The translations under genes were made by a program, and so were the position numbers. Shown here one piece after another: positions 19,998 through 32,287 of a stretch of DNA of 64,000 bases. The notes beneath the pieces were generated by a model that was given only the letters and a program-made list of their open reading frames with translations, was not told where the DNA came from and did no database searches. Origin of the DNA: Gibbula magus. Lineage: Eukaryota > Mollusca > Gastropoda > Trochida > Trochidae. The DNA lies in contig OW388300.1 in the NCBI GenBank assembly GCA_936450465.1, positions 41,138,358-41,202,357 on the forward strand, read 5' to 3'. How positions within the stretch are numbered: position 1 is the first letter of the stretch; the number at the start of each line of letters is the position of its first letter.

Positions 19998-21303
19998 GGG
20001 GCGACCAGAAGGAGACGAGGAACCCGAGTTGCTCCTTTATTGGCTACAACTTGGGAGAGGATGGCCGGCGGTGGAAAAGCGTAGGCGTCCATCCCCTCCC
20101 ACTCTAACAAGAGCGCGTCTAAGCCCATTGCTAGTGGGTCTGGCACTGGAGAGACATAGGTTGGCAATTGGTGGTTGAGACACGTCGCGAACAGATCTAT
20201 CAGAGGCGTGCCGAACTGGAGACACAACCCCCTGAAGACCACCGGATTCAGTTGCCACTCCGTCGGGGGAGGGGCATCTGGTCGAGACAACGCGTCTGCC
20301 AAGATGTTCTTGGCACCTGGAATGGGGACTGCTCGAATGTCCAGGTCCACCTCATCCACCAGCTCGAAGAGCTGGAGTGACACGCGTATTGCGTCCAACT
20401 CGAGGACGTTGGTGTGTTTGTTCCGATCCGATGGGGACCAGACTCCCGCCACCTGCTCGTGACCCATGTGCGCCCCCCACCCTTGAGTGGAGCCGTCTAC
20501 AAACAGGTGAGCTGAGGGGGGACGAGGACGAAGTGGGACACCGGCGAACACACTCTCGTCCACCCGCCACCAGGCTAGGAACAGATGGAGGTCTGGGGTC
20601 AAAACTATGTTGTGAAGGCAACGCGTCTCCCTGATGTGGGGATTCAGGAACACCTGTAACGGGCGAAGGAACAACCTCCCCCTGCGGGTCAGGTCCAGAG
20701 CTGATGTTAGTAACCCCAACACTCTTTGCCACTGACGTAGGGAGACCGATGCATCGAGCGCGCGATCCATTAGGCGATCGTAACGAGCCATCCGCGACGG
20801 ACGAACCCGCGGAACAGCTGAGTGTCTAGCCGCTAGGGACTTCAGACGAGTCGCCAGAACCAAGTCCGACTTCTCTAAGTTCACTAACCACCCTAGACGA
20901 CGGAAAAGGTCTATCGTGAACCTGAGCTGCGCCTCGAGAACGACCGGAGAACGGTTGTGAGCGAGCCCATCGTCCAAATACATTAGGAACTGAATGTCGC
21001 ATTGGTGCAGGAATTGGACGATGGGCTGAGTCACACATGTGAAAAGCCAGGGGGCGGACATGATCCCGAAGGGGAGCACGCACCACTGAAAATGTCTCCC
21101 GTCCAGAATGAATTGGAGGTACCTGCAATCCCGAAAGTGAATCTGAACATGCAGGTACGCATTCTGGAGATCGAGAGACACCATGCAGTCTGAGCACTCC
21201 AAGGACCGCATTACAGACGGAAGAGTCAAGAGTAAAAAATATGGCGGCCGAACGAGGTAGGAGCGGTTGAATACCTTCAGGTCGTGGATGAGCCGCCATT
21301 TTT
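19835..21303 (-). pseudogene. DIRS reverse transcriptase / RNase H with internal deletion
   Basis: The frame is open from WRLIHDLKVFNRSYL (about 21303) without an ATG, so it is probably expressed as an extension of gag or from the block starting 21229. RT motifs are SLDLQNAYLHVQI, LPFGIMSAPWLFT and the active site FLMYLDDGL. RNase H begins LFVDGSTQGWGAHMG and NVLELDAIRVSLQLF, but then jumps to VPIPGAKNILADALSRPD. About 50 residues that normally carry the second acidic motif (TDN) are missing, in frame. The protein ends in the usual DIRS tail (RPSGRLHENPHVFSLHAWL). It overlaps the recombinase ORF by about 160 bp. Confidence 0.9.
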
Positions 21304-22988
21304 TCGAATTTTGGGGGACTGACCCGTGGATCCGCGGGCACGACCTCCCCGCCGAAAGTCCGTTTTTGCTTTCTTGGGGGAAGGCTGGCCTCTACCCTGA
21401 CCTTGACCCTGACGATAATTGGTATGAGGCTGCTTCGGTGTTGTTTGCCTCTGACTGACGAGGCGATTGGTGAGGTCTTGCTGCTGAGCTTCCTGTCTCG
21501 CTCTCAGAACCTCAGGGATACGACCCCCAAACAGAGATTCAGAGTGAGCAGGGGCCTGTCGCAGAAAAGATTTCTGATCGGGGTTGAGACCTGACCCGTA
21601 AAGGAAATTGTCTCTGCGTAGCACTGTGACCCCCGATGAGATCCGAGAAGCAGATAACATGATCTGCGCCAGGTCCGCAGCCACATTGCCGAATGCCTTA
21701 AACAACACCGGGTCACCCGACTCCATGCCCGCCTGCTTGGCACAGGCAAGCATCGCCTGACAGGTGTTGTTGCCCAAGCCTAACACTGTGCGAGCCTCTC
21801 TGTCGAGATGTGTAAACTGCGCATCAGTAACGCGATGACCGAGACGCACCCTGATCTAGAGTGGGCGGAATGAGTTGGAATGGAACCGGATTACAGAGGC
21901 AGTTGCGGCAGCCGATATGACCTGCTCCATATCCTCGGTGGCGTCTAGCAGAAGTCTATGTGCGGGAGGTGCGTCTCCTTCAGGGCAGAAAGAAGCCCTC
22001 CTGACTGCCGACGACCGAGGACCCGCCACGCTAACTTGACTGAGTGGTACCTCCGCGAACGAGGCCACTTCCGAAAGCATCGCGATTGAGTCGATCACTG
22101 GGGGATCCTCCGGTGAGCCCACATCCTCCCCCTCCGCTTCAATACTGATGAACGGAGGGTTCGATACGTCGACGAAGCGGACGTCCCGCTCCGGCGAGTC
22201 TGGCAAGGGATCACGGGTGGGCGATACCACTGTGACACGACACGTAGGGGTGTGAGCAGTACGCGAGGAGGCAGCGGACCCGGAGGCCCTAGAGGACGTG
22301 GAACGCGAACCCTGCGACACGAGGTCCACATTGGGTTCATCTGGTAGCGTAGTAGTGTGAGTAGCGTGAGTAGGTACAGTCAGCGGACCCAGGCGAGCGT
22401 CGAGCAAAGAAGAGACCATATCCTTAACGGATGCAAGGAGGAGGTCCGGATTGACTTTGTCAAATTTGGTCTTCTTGGTCTTCTTCCTCTTGCTCCTTGG
22501 CGTAGGGGTTGCGCTGACCTTGAGCCTAAGCGGAGACATACGCTTGTCTGGCGAAGGGGGGGACAACACGCGTGTCCGCGGAAGAGTACGTGAACGTGAA
22601 CGCGAAGGGGGAGAGAGCGAATCTCTTGGCCCCCTAGCGGATTCAGATACGACGGACGACTCATGGTCGAACTCATCCGCCCGTTCCGTGAGGACAATGT
22701 CTACCCCCTCCTCCGGAGACGGATGACGAATGGGAGAAACCTCACGATGTTGAGTTGACGACGCACGTTTCTGAAGCGAAGCCCTAACGGCCACGGACTT
22801 TCGAATGGCATTGACATACGCAAGGAAGTCTGACACGGAGAGAGGTGCACACTCATCGCAACGATACTCGTCTTCGCAAAGATCCTTACACTTTCTACAT
22901 AATAAGTGCGGGTCCTTGGTGGCAGACTTCCTCCCTCCGCAATTAGTACAAAAGGCGGAGTAGATGGTGGAGCCGGCATATCACACGT
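21277..22988 (-). pseudogene. DIRS gag-like protein with N-terminal Cys clusters, frameshifted
   Basis: The reading frame from about 22988 opens with three C-x2-C pairs (FCTNCGG, LLCRKCKDLC, CDECAPLSV) before SDFLAYVNAIRK (22836). It then has Ser/Arg/Pro-rich sequence (SPPSRSRSRTLPRTR) and a basic SKRKKTKKTK. It shifts frame near 21850 into 21849-21277 (LGHRVTDAQFTHLDREART, LFGGRIPEVLRARQ, then a Gly/Gln/Arg-rich end). No ATG precedes the Cys clusters in frame; the nearest upstream codon is TGA. It corresponds to the DIRS ORF1/gag position. RNA- or DNA-binding by the Cys pairs is inferred. Confidence 0.8.
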
Positions 22989-23299
22989 GACATAGGCGAA
23001 GGGTAGTGACAGCTGAGTCACTTATGCAGTGGGGCGAAGGACAAGACACTCGCACGCGTAGCGTAGAAGAGGCGAGTCACTAGACGAGTCGAATCACTAA
23101 CGCGAGACACTTACGTAGCGAAGAACCAACAAACTCCTCAGATAGTTAATCAGAGAGTTGAAACAAGGCTCCGAACTCGAAGAGGACAAGGCCAATATCA
23201 AGTAATGGTTAGTCAAGATAAGTGACTGGCGAACCAGCTTACACTGATTAAGATAACCACTTACGAGACGAGACTAATCAAATATACAAACCAAAGGCA

Positions 23300-23960
23300 A
23301 AAGACTAACGAAACGAATGACAAGCGAAGCGAATGACAGGCGAACCAAGTCACTGGCAAGACGATGCAAGTCAAATCGAATCAGGCCTACGGCGAGCGAC
23401 GAGCCTAAGGCGATAGACTGGCGAAGCAAGTGCCTGGCTTACGCGAGGCACTGGCGAGACGATGCGAGTCAAGCAGAATCAAGCCTATGGCAAATGACTG
23501 GCAAAGCGAATGATTGGCGTAGCGAGTCACTTGCGAGACGAAGCGAGTCAAGTTGATTCGACCTAAGGCAATAGACTGGCGAAGCGAGTGACTGGCCTAA
23601 GAGAGACACTGGCGGGTAGATGCGAGTCAAGTAGAATCGAGCCAAAGGCGAATGGTAGGCGAAGCCAATAACTGGCGAAGCGAATCACTGGCAAGACGGA
23701 GCGAGTCAAGTTGATTTCAACCTAAGGCGATAGACTAGCGAAGCGAGTGACTGGCGTAAGCGAGACACTGGCGAGTAGATGCTAGTACAGTAGAATCAAG
23801 CCAAAGGCGAATGATGGTGAAGGGTCCGCTCGCGTAGTGATAAGCTAGGCGAGTGACTGGCGAAACACGTAGGTAGTTGATACGGACCAAAGGCGTATGA
23901 CTGGCAGACGCGAATGACAAGCGAAGCAAGTCACAGGCGTATGGCGAAACGAGTCAACAA
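23300..23960. repeat. Degenerate tandem repeats in the DIRS 5' region
   Basis: The words gactggcgaagcgagtgactgg, gagacactggcgag and gatgcgagtcaag recur every few tens of bases with a longer period near 115-120 bp (for example about 23447, 23570 and 23750). They lie between gag and the gag-side terminal repeat, so they form the leader region of the element. Confidence 0.7.
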
Positions 23961-24303
23961 CCAACAGTCGAAGGTGACTGGCGGAGGGTACGCCTTACAA
24001 GGCGTGCGAACCGAAGCAGTCAATGAAGACAGGTGAGAGAAACACAAAGACACGAGCTGCACGTGCAAGGCAATCAGCCACCTCTCGGGCAGCCACACAT
24101 CCAGCACATGTCAACAAGGCCCTTGTACCTCAACACCTACTAAAACAGATTGTTAAACAATCTGCTAACGACGAATTGTAGATATAGCAGTTGAAAATAT
24201 CCCTCAAAATAGTAAGAGATAGCTAGCAAGTTAGCAACAAAGTCGCTAAAAATACCCAGTCTCAGAACAAAACAAACACGTCTGTCTTGCTCTGCAACTA
24301 ATA

Positions 24304-24486
24304 GGAGAGTGACATGAACAGGTAGTGACGTCACGAGACCACCCAGACTTACCGCCCCTTGGATAAGGGATTTTACGCACCCCTTCTCCACTCTTCAAGT
24401 TCGTCTGTGTTAAGGTTGAAATAGCATTATCTATAGGAGGTAAGGCAAAGTAGGTCGAGTCAACAGATAGGTATTTAAATAATAAC
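24304..24486 (-). repeat. DIRS inverted terminal repeat, gag side
   Basis: It pairs with 18200-18360. Its outer end (aacagataggtatttaaataata) is unique to this side and is repeated only in the internal complementary region. Confidence 0.88.
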
Positions 24487-25839
24487 TTATATACAGCTTT
24501 TTATATACTCAATTATATAACAAATGGCATGTCGGTGACCGGCATGTCATATATGTTTATTGCCAACGTTCTGTCTTGGTGACACACAATACACTTAACA
24601 CAACATTCAGTCTAGATATTGTCAGCCAATGAACATATGTCTATCAAGTTATCCAATTAAAACTCTTTTTTAAATAACGCACCAATGCAATTATTTTTAG
24701 TGTAAAATCATCATAACTATTTGGTTTTCTATCTCGTCATTTGCGAAAAGACTTTTGCTGAAAGAGGGTTATTATTTGACAATCTTCTGTTTCCAAGTAC
24801 TGTCATTGATGGAATTATAGGTTTAAATTTTGTGTCTCATGTGCATTTGGATATTCATATTGTCCTTTTGGATACGTTTATACGGTAAGTTCCTTACATT
24901 AATTGACACTCTTGATGAAATGTCAATTTAATACGATGTTAATTTGATTATATTTCATTAACCAAACATTTTATTGAAAACATTATATTATTATCTATTA
25001 TATTCTGAATGTTTTAATGTGTAATAAGTGATAACTAAATCGTAAAATGTAACATTGGGATGCGGTGTTTTCGTAGGTGGATTCGTAGAGGTATTATCAT
25101 CGTTGCTAATGAAATTATTTTGATGTTTTAAAATATGTGGTGAGTTACTTTGATTGGTTCAATGTACGGTTAGTAAATTAGGTTGTTGGTTGATTAACGA
25201 CCTTTAAAAACAGGATGTTGTTAAGTGCTTTAATTGCTGATGGCTTACAATAGGGCCTACTTCGCCGGCGTGCTTATCTCACGTTTGTTGTTTTATTTTA
25301 AAAACAAACATTCTCTAACAAAAAATAACAACAACACCGACTATCTGATTTCGTTGTCTCAACTATACTTCGTTCATATTATCATATCTTGGTTTCATTT
25401 TGTCATCTTATATATCATTACGTACGAACGTCTATGAATCCACCGTCTCTCACTAGTTATATCAATTATATTTGATATATATAACGATATTTTGGTACAT
25501 TTGTAAAGTGAAACTTGATAACTAACATTACTTGAACAGTATACAGCAGAACAGCGATGTGGCATTATTGCAAAGCGTAGATATAACAGATTAACTGACC
25601 GATTCCCCAGTGTTTGCCATTGTAAATAGTAAGCGAATGTTTACACCCCGTCACTTCACGTACGCACTTCCGGTATCTTCCAACTCTCTAAGCCCCGCCC
25701 CATTTTTGGTTTGTTGGTCACGGGTGAAAAGCAGACGATGTGTTTTTAAGTCGCTCTAGTTTAATATAGGAACAACATACAGATTTTTTTTCGGGTCTCG
25801 TTTTTCACAAAATAGTCTAATGAACCAATTGCAGTTAAG
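24487..25839. other. No gene recognised
   Basis: AT-rich spacer between the DIRS right end and the LINE fragment. It contains a short inverted pair ggcatgtcggtgaccggcat near 24526 and a GC-box-like ccccgcccc at about 25694. No promoter claim is made. Confidence 0.5.
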
Positions 25840-26300
25840 AATTCAATAGAAAATAATTTATTTCGGCCTTCCTTTAACATTTGATTTATACCCATTGATT
25901 ACTGTGAATTGTTTTCGATTAGTAAGATAACTTTCAAATCATGATAAAAGCGAATCACGTATCCAATTAGCCCATAGTTTATGCAAAAGGCCCTTGTGCC
26001 ATACCCTATCAAATGCTTTACTTATATCACAAAATACAGCACGAACTTCCTTACCACTATTCATCGCCTTAGCTACATAATCATACAAATGAGTGAGCTG
26101 GTAAGATGTAGAATCACCAGTAGTAAAACCTGATTGTGATGATGTGATCGTTCCATTATCTAAAAAGAAGTTTGATACATGCTTAAAAACACTCTTCTTA
26201 AACACTTTTGACAAACAGCTAGTAAGTGACTCAGATCGGTAATTAGCACATTGATGCATTGTGGGCAAGAACAACTGGAATGGGAGAGTCCACACGAAGT
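25840..26300 (-). pseudogene. Reverse transcriptase fragment (Jockey/CR1-like LINE), palm start
   Basis: The translation includes YRSESLTSCLSKVFKKSVFK, SQSGFTTGDSTSYQLTHLYD and VRAVFCDISKAFDRVWHKGL (RT motif A). After a stop near 25935 it continues FESYLTNRKQFTVINGY. It matches the same clade as 17575-18085 and may be the upstream half of that copy. The sequence is lost on both sides, so only motifs 1 to 3 remain. Confidence 0.85.
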
Positions 26301-27949
26301 TGACCAGTCTCAAACTGCAACATTGTATTCCTTTACAGAATACGTTTAATGTCAATTTTATATGCAGCGAGGTCCGAGGCAAAGTGATGGACGAATATCT
26401 GAGGGACTGGAAGACTGACTTATCATGGCAGAACAGTCAATGAGGGGACGGCTGCAACAAGTTGACATGTTATCGAACTTTTAAATGTACTTTTAAACCG
26501 GAAACATATATTACAGAGAATATTCCAAGGAGTCACCGAAGAGCACTAGGTAAATTCCGTTGTGGCACTGCCCCTCTACTTATTGAGACAACGTAATAGA
26601 ATTCCAGTCAATATCACATACATTTTGCCGAAAGCATTTACATCAATATTTTCATAAACGTATATCAACTTTGGGTAGGCTTTCTTTGTATGCTTTGTAG
26701 ATTTCAATGTTACGTTAACTGAACTACAGAACGGGGGAGTTACACCAGAGGAATTTACAATTTCAGGACAAGATACGAATATTAGATCAATTAGTGTCCT
26801 CGATTGTTGAGTTATTCGTGTTACCTCTTTGGCGACAACGGACTAGTAGGCAAGGCGACATGTAGAGATACAAGTGTTGTTGATTACATTGTAGCCTCCC
26901 CGTCTGTTTTACCACTTTTTAAAAAAATTCTGTATTGACGATTTTAAGCCATTTTTATCAGATGTACACTGTCCCTTGAAATTCTCGCTCAAAATTGAAA
27001 CTTTAAAAAATGACATAAACGACATTACCTCCGAGTCTGAGCCGCTAAATCCGATAAATCTCCTTCCTTGCAAACTCCTCGTAGATTCACTCCGGATAAA
27101 AGCGAGCTTTTCCGTCCAAATATAGATACAAAACATATCGACGATATCCTTCAGCAATACATATTCTAAGAAAAAACAGTATCACTCCTGGGATCATAAA
27201 CACACTCGCGAACAGCATCCCTGCACGCTCTCATGCACTACGTTCTGTGTGAGATCACAACAGACTCATCGCGTTAGCTCAGAGTCAGATGCTAAGCCGT
27301 GGTTCGACTCCGAGTGTGAAAAACAGAGGAGGGAAAAAAACGATATAAGAGAAATAACAATAAAATAAACAAACTTAATTTTCGGCAGAAGGCTAAAACT
27401 TACAAACGATGTATTAAACGAACCGCACGAAAACAGAAACGCGACTGGCCACAAACTAAGTCAAATGAGTTAAAAACTCGCCAAAAGACTTCTCGAAAAT
27501 TCTCAATCCGAAATCGAAAATCGATGTTGATGTTGACATGGATAGTTTCTTTAATTTCTTTAAAAGATCTCAACATTAAAACTCATTCAGACACGGACCT
27601 AACTCACGATCGATTTCATCATTTTCAGGACGAAACGGTTTAACAAGAAGATGATGTGTTCTGATAGGATTGGAATAAACGTATTTGCAATAAAACTCTA
27701 GTACCGGTATGATAAAGGTTATTGCACAAATTCCATGCTCACAGTTTCTAAGACAACAAAATCTAGTCGATCTCTTGATTATAGCCATTATGCAGAACGT
27801 GACTCCATCGTTCATGTATTGTTTATTGTGCATGTTTTGACATTGGTATTTGCGTCGCTGTTCTTTGTACATGTATTGCAAACATAATTTAGTTATGTTT
27901 TCTGAATTTTCAAATCAATTCTAAAGCATGTATATTTTTGGACCCCTAG
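26301..27949. other. No gene recognised
   Basis: Only short ORFs occur; the longest (26909-27157 and 27576-27881, minus strand) show no domain I know. A B-box-like word (ggttcgactcc) near 27300 is too poorly supported for a tRNA. Confidence 0.5.
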
Positions 27950-28460
27950 ACCACGCTGTCAATGTTTCACGTTTTGATGAAAAGGCTCAACAGAAAAGTT
28001 GTTGTTCTTGAAACTGTACATATGCAGGTGTAAATAAAATAATATATACAGAGTTGTAAATCATGTTTCATATGACTAATTAGTTAACCATTCGTGATCC
28101 TTTGAACTTTGATGAAAATGATGATTTTTTTTAACAATGATAATTTGCAATTGCTTGCCACACGAAAAGTATGCTTGAAAATAAATGTCCATGATAAACT
28201 GAGCTTTTTAATAAGCTCTCAATCATATTATCTTAAACGGTTTAAGAACCAATATTCTCAAAAAGTACCTCTAGAAAAGTCGTAAAATCACAATTTTTGT
28301 TGTTGTTGTAAATGTCAAAATTATTCTTTAAGTATCAAATATAAAATTTGATATCATAATGTTCTTATGTGAAGTTTTCGCTGCAAGTTATTTAGCTTTA
28401 AAATGTGCCTTTAGAGAGAAGATTTTCAAAGACATATACCCTCTAAAACACAAAGGTTCA
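27950..28460 (+). repeat. Dispersed repeat, copy 1
   Basis: Aligns over several blocks with 36830-37440: acagaaaa[g/c]ttgttgtt, atacg/tc[t/a]ggtgtaaata, taattagttaa, gatcctttgaactttg.tgaaaatga, aaagtacc.ctcgaaa and gca..ttattttagcttt.aaatg. It has no coding content. Its family is unknown to me. Confidence 0.65.
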
Positions 28461-29229
28461 CACATTCTTTTCGAAACAGCAAAACATCTATTATTAAGGC
28501 CGAGGTTTTAAGTTTTTCAAGGTTTTTTTTTCACGAACCTTTGATAACTTCTTTAGAAGGCACAACTTTCTGAAATACCATATAGGCTTTATATGACATG
28601 GGTCGTCGTCTGTTGTCTGTCATCCGTCCATTGTACGTAAACATTTTCGATTTTCGAATTCTCCTTCAAAACCACTGTACCCAAATTATAAAATTCTCTT
28701 CAAATATAGGCGTGGCAGGTTGTCGATAAAACCAAGTGAGGTGTAAACTTTTTGCTGTACTTCAGTTTATGTCACAAGGGCCTTTTATTGTTGAATATTT
28801 TCTTTACTTTGTTTCGGACATTGTTCGATGTTTGATCAATCAACCACGGTGAATATGTTTTTCACCAGAATACCATTTAATAGCCCTTAGTAAACCATTT
28901 TTTTTAAATCAAAAGAAACATTATATAGAGTACAATGAAAATTAATGTACATCTGAGAAAAGTTTGATGCTAAAATATGTATGTTTAAGGTTTTATCGCC
29001 GCTGTCAATGAATGTGTTTGTGAGACTTGTTTTATCCACACTTTTGACCAAAGTGTCTATTTGCATCTCTTTCACAGCGATCTCGGTGAAACAGCAACAA
29101 CAACAAAACATTTCCACTTATTTTAAAACAATGTTTCTACTGTTATCCATTTTCACCTTCAATCCCCATTTTACAATTCCAAGTTGGGACGACCCCCTTT
29201 CCATTGTTGTACTCCCCCTTTGAAAATTC
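28461..29229. other. No gene recognised
   Basis: AT-rich. It contains only short ORFs and a poly-T tract near 28523. Confidence 0.5.
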
Positions 29230-29402
29230 CTGGATCCATCACTGCAAATAATATCTTTATTTATATATATGAACTTTTGTAATAACGTGTGATACAGATC
29301 ATTTCGGTATAAACTTTAAGTACCTACAATGAAAATTCAATTTGATGTTTATTTACTTGACTTATTCACTAGGATTCAACTGTCCTCCTCAAGGAGTCAA
29401 TG
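29230..29402 (+). repeat. Left arm of a large inverted repeat
   Basis: The best-conserved part (29330-29400, atgaaaattcaatttgatgt to ctcctcaaggagtcaatg) is the reverse complement of 30366-30450. Weaker similarity continues outward to atattatttgca. The arm itself contains a small palindrome (cctcctcaaggag). Arms are separated by 963 bp. Confidence 0.75.
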
Positions 29403-30365
29403 AACATTTCATACATTGGTCATAAAAAATGATGTAAACACAAATCAATTGCATAAATAAATACAATTTACAAACAACTACTAGATGTAAAATGGCATCC
29501 GTATTTAATAATGTTACAGCCATTAAATTTATAATGAAACTATCTAAATGGATTGAAACGCAGTAAAATGAAATGGCATAAGATTTATTTGGGATGCGGT
29601 GAAATTTTACCGGAAACGAATTCACCTACAGCCATTTATGTTTCCAACAAATTATTCATTTTAAGATGCAAACTGATTTAAACACTAATTAATTGGATAA
29701 ATACTTAACTGTTTTAGATATTGAATCAATATAAAATAGTATTGTTGTTTAAAGGTTTTACAGTCGTTATATTTATGATATAATGATATAAATTATTGTA
29801 ACGGGGTAAACTCAAATGGCCAATACTGTGAGATGTTTTCCCCTCAAAGTTATTAATTTTAAGATACAAATACTGTTTTGATAGTCTTTAAATCGGAAGT
29901 GTATACGGCATCTTTTCAAATGTTAGTTACTTTTTATATATCCAGATTCAATCTAACATACCTGTAAGTGACAAAAGAACAATCCTTGTAAGTATGTCCT
30001 TTAAAAATCCATGTATGATCCAACAATCTGCACCGAGCACTTTGGATATGTAAATGTGACAGCCTGATGTCAAAGAGAATTTTACCATGTGATACTGAGT
30101 CCTTCATGAGCCCAAGTAATCAGTTATAAATGGACCTGAATTAGGCTACGCTCACTGGTGTGTGGTTAAAACAATATATAAAGTTATGTTGTCTAAACGC
30201 AATGTTACCTTGTTGGTTAGCTAATTACTTGGTTGATTGAATAAACAATGCACGTGTGATTGATTTAAAACTACCCACTCTTACATTTTGCATTTGACTG
30301 ATAAACAGAGGGTAACCTGTCGAATTTGTGTTTAAATCATTGTTGTGACCAGTGTATGATATATC

Positions 30366-30535
30366 CATTGACTCCTTGAGGAGGACAGGTGAATCATAGT
30401 CAATAAGTTATGTAAATATACATCAAATTGAATTTTCATTGTAGACGATTAAAGTTTATACTTAAATCTATCTATAAAAACACATTATTATCAAACTTCA
30501 TATTAAATTCAAATATTATTTGCAATTTTCAATAC
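30366..30535 (-). repeat. Right arm of a large inverted repeat
   Basis: ccattgactccttgaggagg and catcaaattgaattttcatt match the complement of the left arm. The loop region between the arms has no coding potential I can see. Confidence 0.75.
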
Positions 30536-32191
30536 ACCCTGTCCCATCTTTAGATGTGACGGATCCGCAGTTTAGATGATACATATTCTAAAGGATCAGT
30601 GTTCCGAACAGTAGAACAAGATATAGTAAGAAGTTCAAAAGGACAATATCATAAATGTATCAAAATTAAATAAAAAACAAGATGACCAGATCTACCTTTA
30701 TTGCTTTCAACAACCCAGATATTTAGATGCTCACAATAGGCAGCATTTGTGAAATAAGTGATTTAGACAAGACATTGACAAAATATTTTCTATAAATTCA
30801 TACCTTGCAATAATATAATTTACAAAATATATCTGTCTGAAATCCAAAGCACATGGGTTTTTTTGTGAAGCAGAATATAGCACTGAGCATGACATGACCT
30901 CTTTCCTGGCGGAAACCTAGGGATCATAAATTATTTCAAAGTTAATTCGCACTGTTACAGGAAAGACATATTCTCCTGTGACATACTTAAACAGTGTGAA
31001 AAAAAACAGAACATTATTCTAGAATGAGTTGATACACATAAGACATGCCCAAATTGCAGTTATTTTCAACCACCTGTAATATAATAATATTAACACGTTT
31101 CTTTTCAACTGACATTTGAAGCTGCATTACTCTTTTCTGGGACATGGAAGATTAACTACTTAAGGAATTATCAATTAAAAGACAACGAAATACAGTATAT
31201 ATTAACGAATGACAGTGTTGCTTTAGTCGTTTTAGATGTACATGTACATATCTTTACATTGAACACTTGGGTACACACTGATATACAAAATAAGGTTCAC
31301 ACCTCGGTTGATTTTATCATATGTATAATTCCCAAATATAATTACAAATATTTTGTGCTTTCGACGTCATACTCTAAAACTGAATAATGCAGGCGTTTAG
31401 TCGTCAGTGAAATAATACTTTTACATGATTCTGTTAATTTAAAATTGTTTTAAATAAATTATTCCAAAATTAATTTGGATAAAACTAAACTATTCATCGG
31501 CATATAAGACATATTCTATGTGTAAATCAATAAATGTGCCTAATTCTGAACACATTTACAATATTTTAACATGGTAAGAGTCATATACATTTTATTTCTT
31601 ACATGTTTACGTTAAGCATTTATATTTGAACTTAATATTAATAAGGCACCAATTACTTTATTCATTCATTCTACTACAAATATGTGTTATTGTCATCTTG
31701 CCATAATCAAATGCATCTCATTTCTTTTAAAATATTGAATTAGTCAAAACCAACGGAGGTGTGTACTTTCTGTTGTACTTCAGTGTAAACACCTCAGAAC
31801 ATGGATGACAGAAATTGTCCACATTGTTAAGAATTCATATTTGCTGGGGGATAATATAATGAAATAATGTTCATCTTCTTATTCTTTCTGTCACAACTAG
31901 GAAACTCCTCCATTAATGAATTTAGCTTCCCCGATGAATCTTGAATGACCAGATGGTTTGAGTATGGATCTTAATGATTAACGAGTGTTTCATCCCCCTT
32001 CACTCGTTATCCATTCTTAACCTCCAGTTTGGAGGACATCGCCAAACTACCAGATGTAATTGTAATCATAATTCAACAGGGTTATATTATTGTATAACAC
32101 ATCCTTACACAAACTACTCTATGCCAAAGTTGAATTTATCCTGTTGTATACATGTAGGATATAGTCTATCATAACAAGAAAATGTCCAATG
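30536..32191. other. 3' flank of the SLC6 gene, no further gene recognised
   Basis: AT-rich. It should include the 3' UTR of the transporter next to 32191, but no clear AATAAA close to the stop codon was identified. Confidence 0.4.
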
Positions 32192-32287
32192 CTATATTAG
32201 AGAATCAGCTACATCCGGTTCCTCATTATCTTTGGATATCGGAGCATCTTCCCATTCCGATGAAGGTTTCAACGCATTTCTCAGTTT
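32192..32287 (-). CDS. SLC6 exon 13 (cytoplasmic tail)
   Basis: Residues 560-590: KLRNALKPSSEWEDAPISKD, then NEEPDVADSLI and stop TAG (32192-32194). LR-x2-LKPSSEW is the usual post-TM12 motif. The last residues (DSLI) could act as a PDZ-binding end (inference). Confidence 0.88.
   Translation of the reverse strand, partial: KLRNALKPSSEWEDAPISKDNEEPDVADSLI

Larger units (their letters stand above)
18166..24486 (-). mobile_element. DIRS-like tyrosine-recombinase retrotransposon, nearly full length
   Basis: Minus-strand order is gag (22988-21277), RT/RNase H (21303-19835) and tyrosine recombinase (19997-18892), with overlapping ORFs as known for DIRS elements. It has inverted terminal repeats (18166-18360 and 24304-24486) and an internal complementary region (18412-18505) that joins the complements of both outer ends. 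All three hallmarks are directly visible. Its GC content and CpG use are higher than in the surroundings. Multiple lesions show that it cannot be autonomous now. Confidence 0.93.

Noticed and set aside
19862..22726. Many plus-strand ORFs opposite the DIRS genes
   Set aside because: GC-rich antisense shadows. The minus-strand frames carry the recognisable gag, RT and recombinase motifs.
27272..27320. Possible tRNA or tRNA-SINE head (ttagctcagagtcagatgct...ggttcgactcc)
   Set aside because: A- and B-box-like words are only about 20 bp apart and no cloverleaf can be drawn. At most a decayed SINE head.
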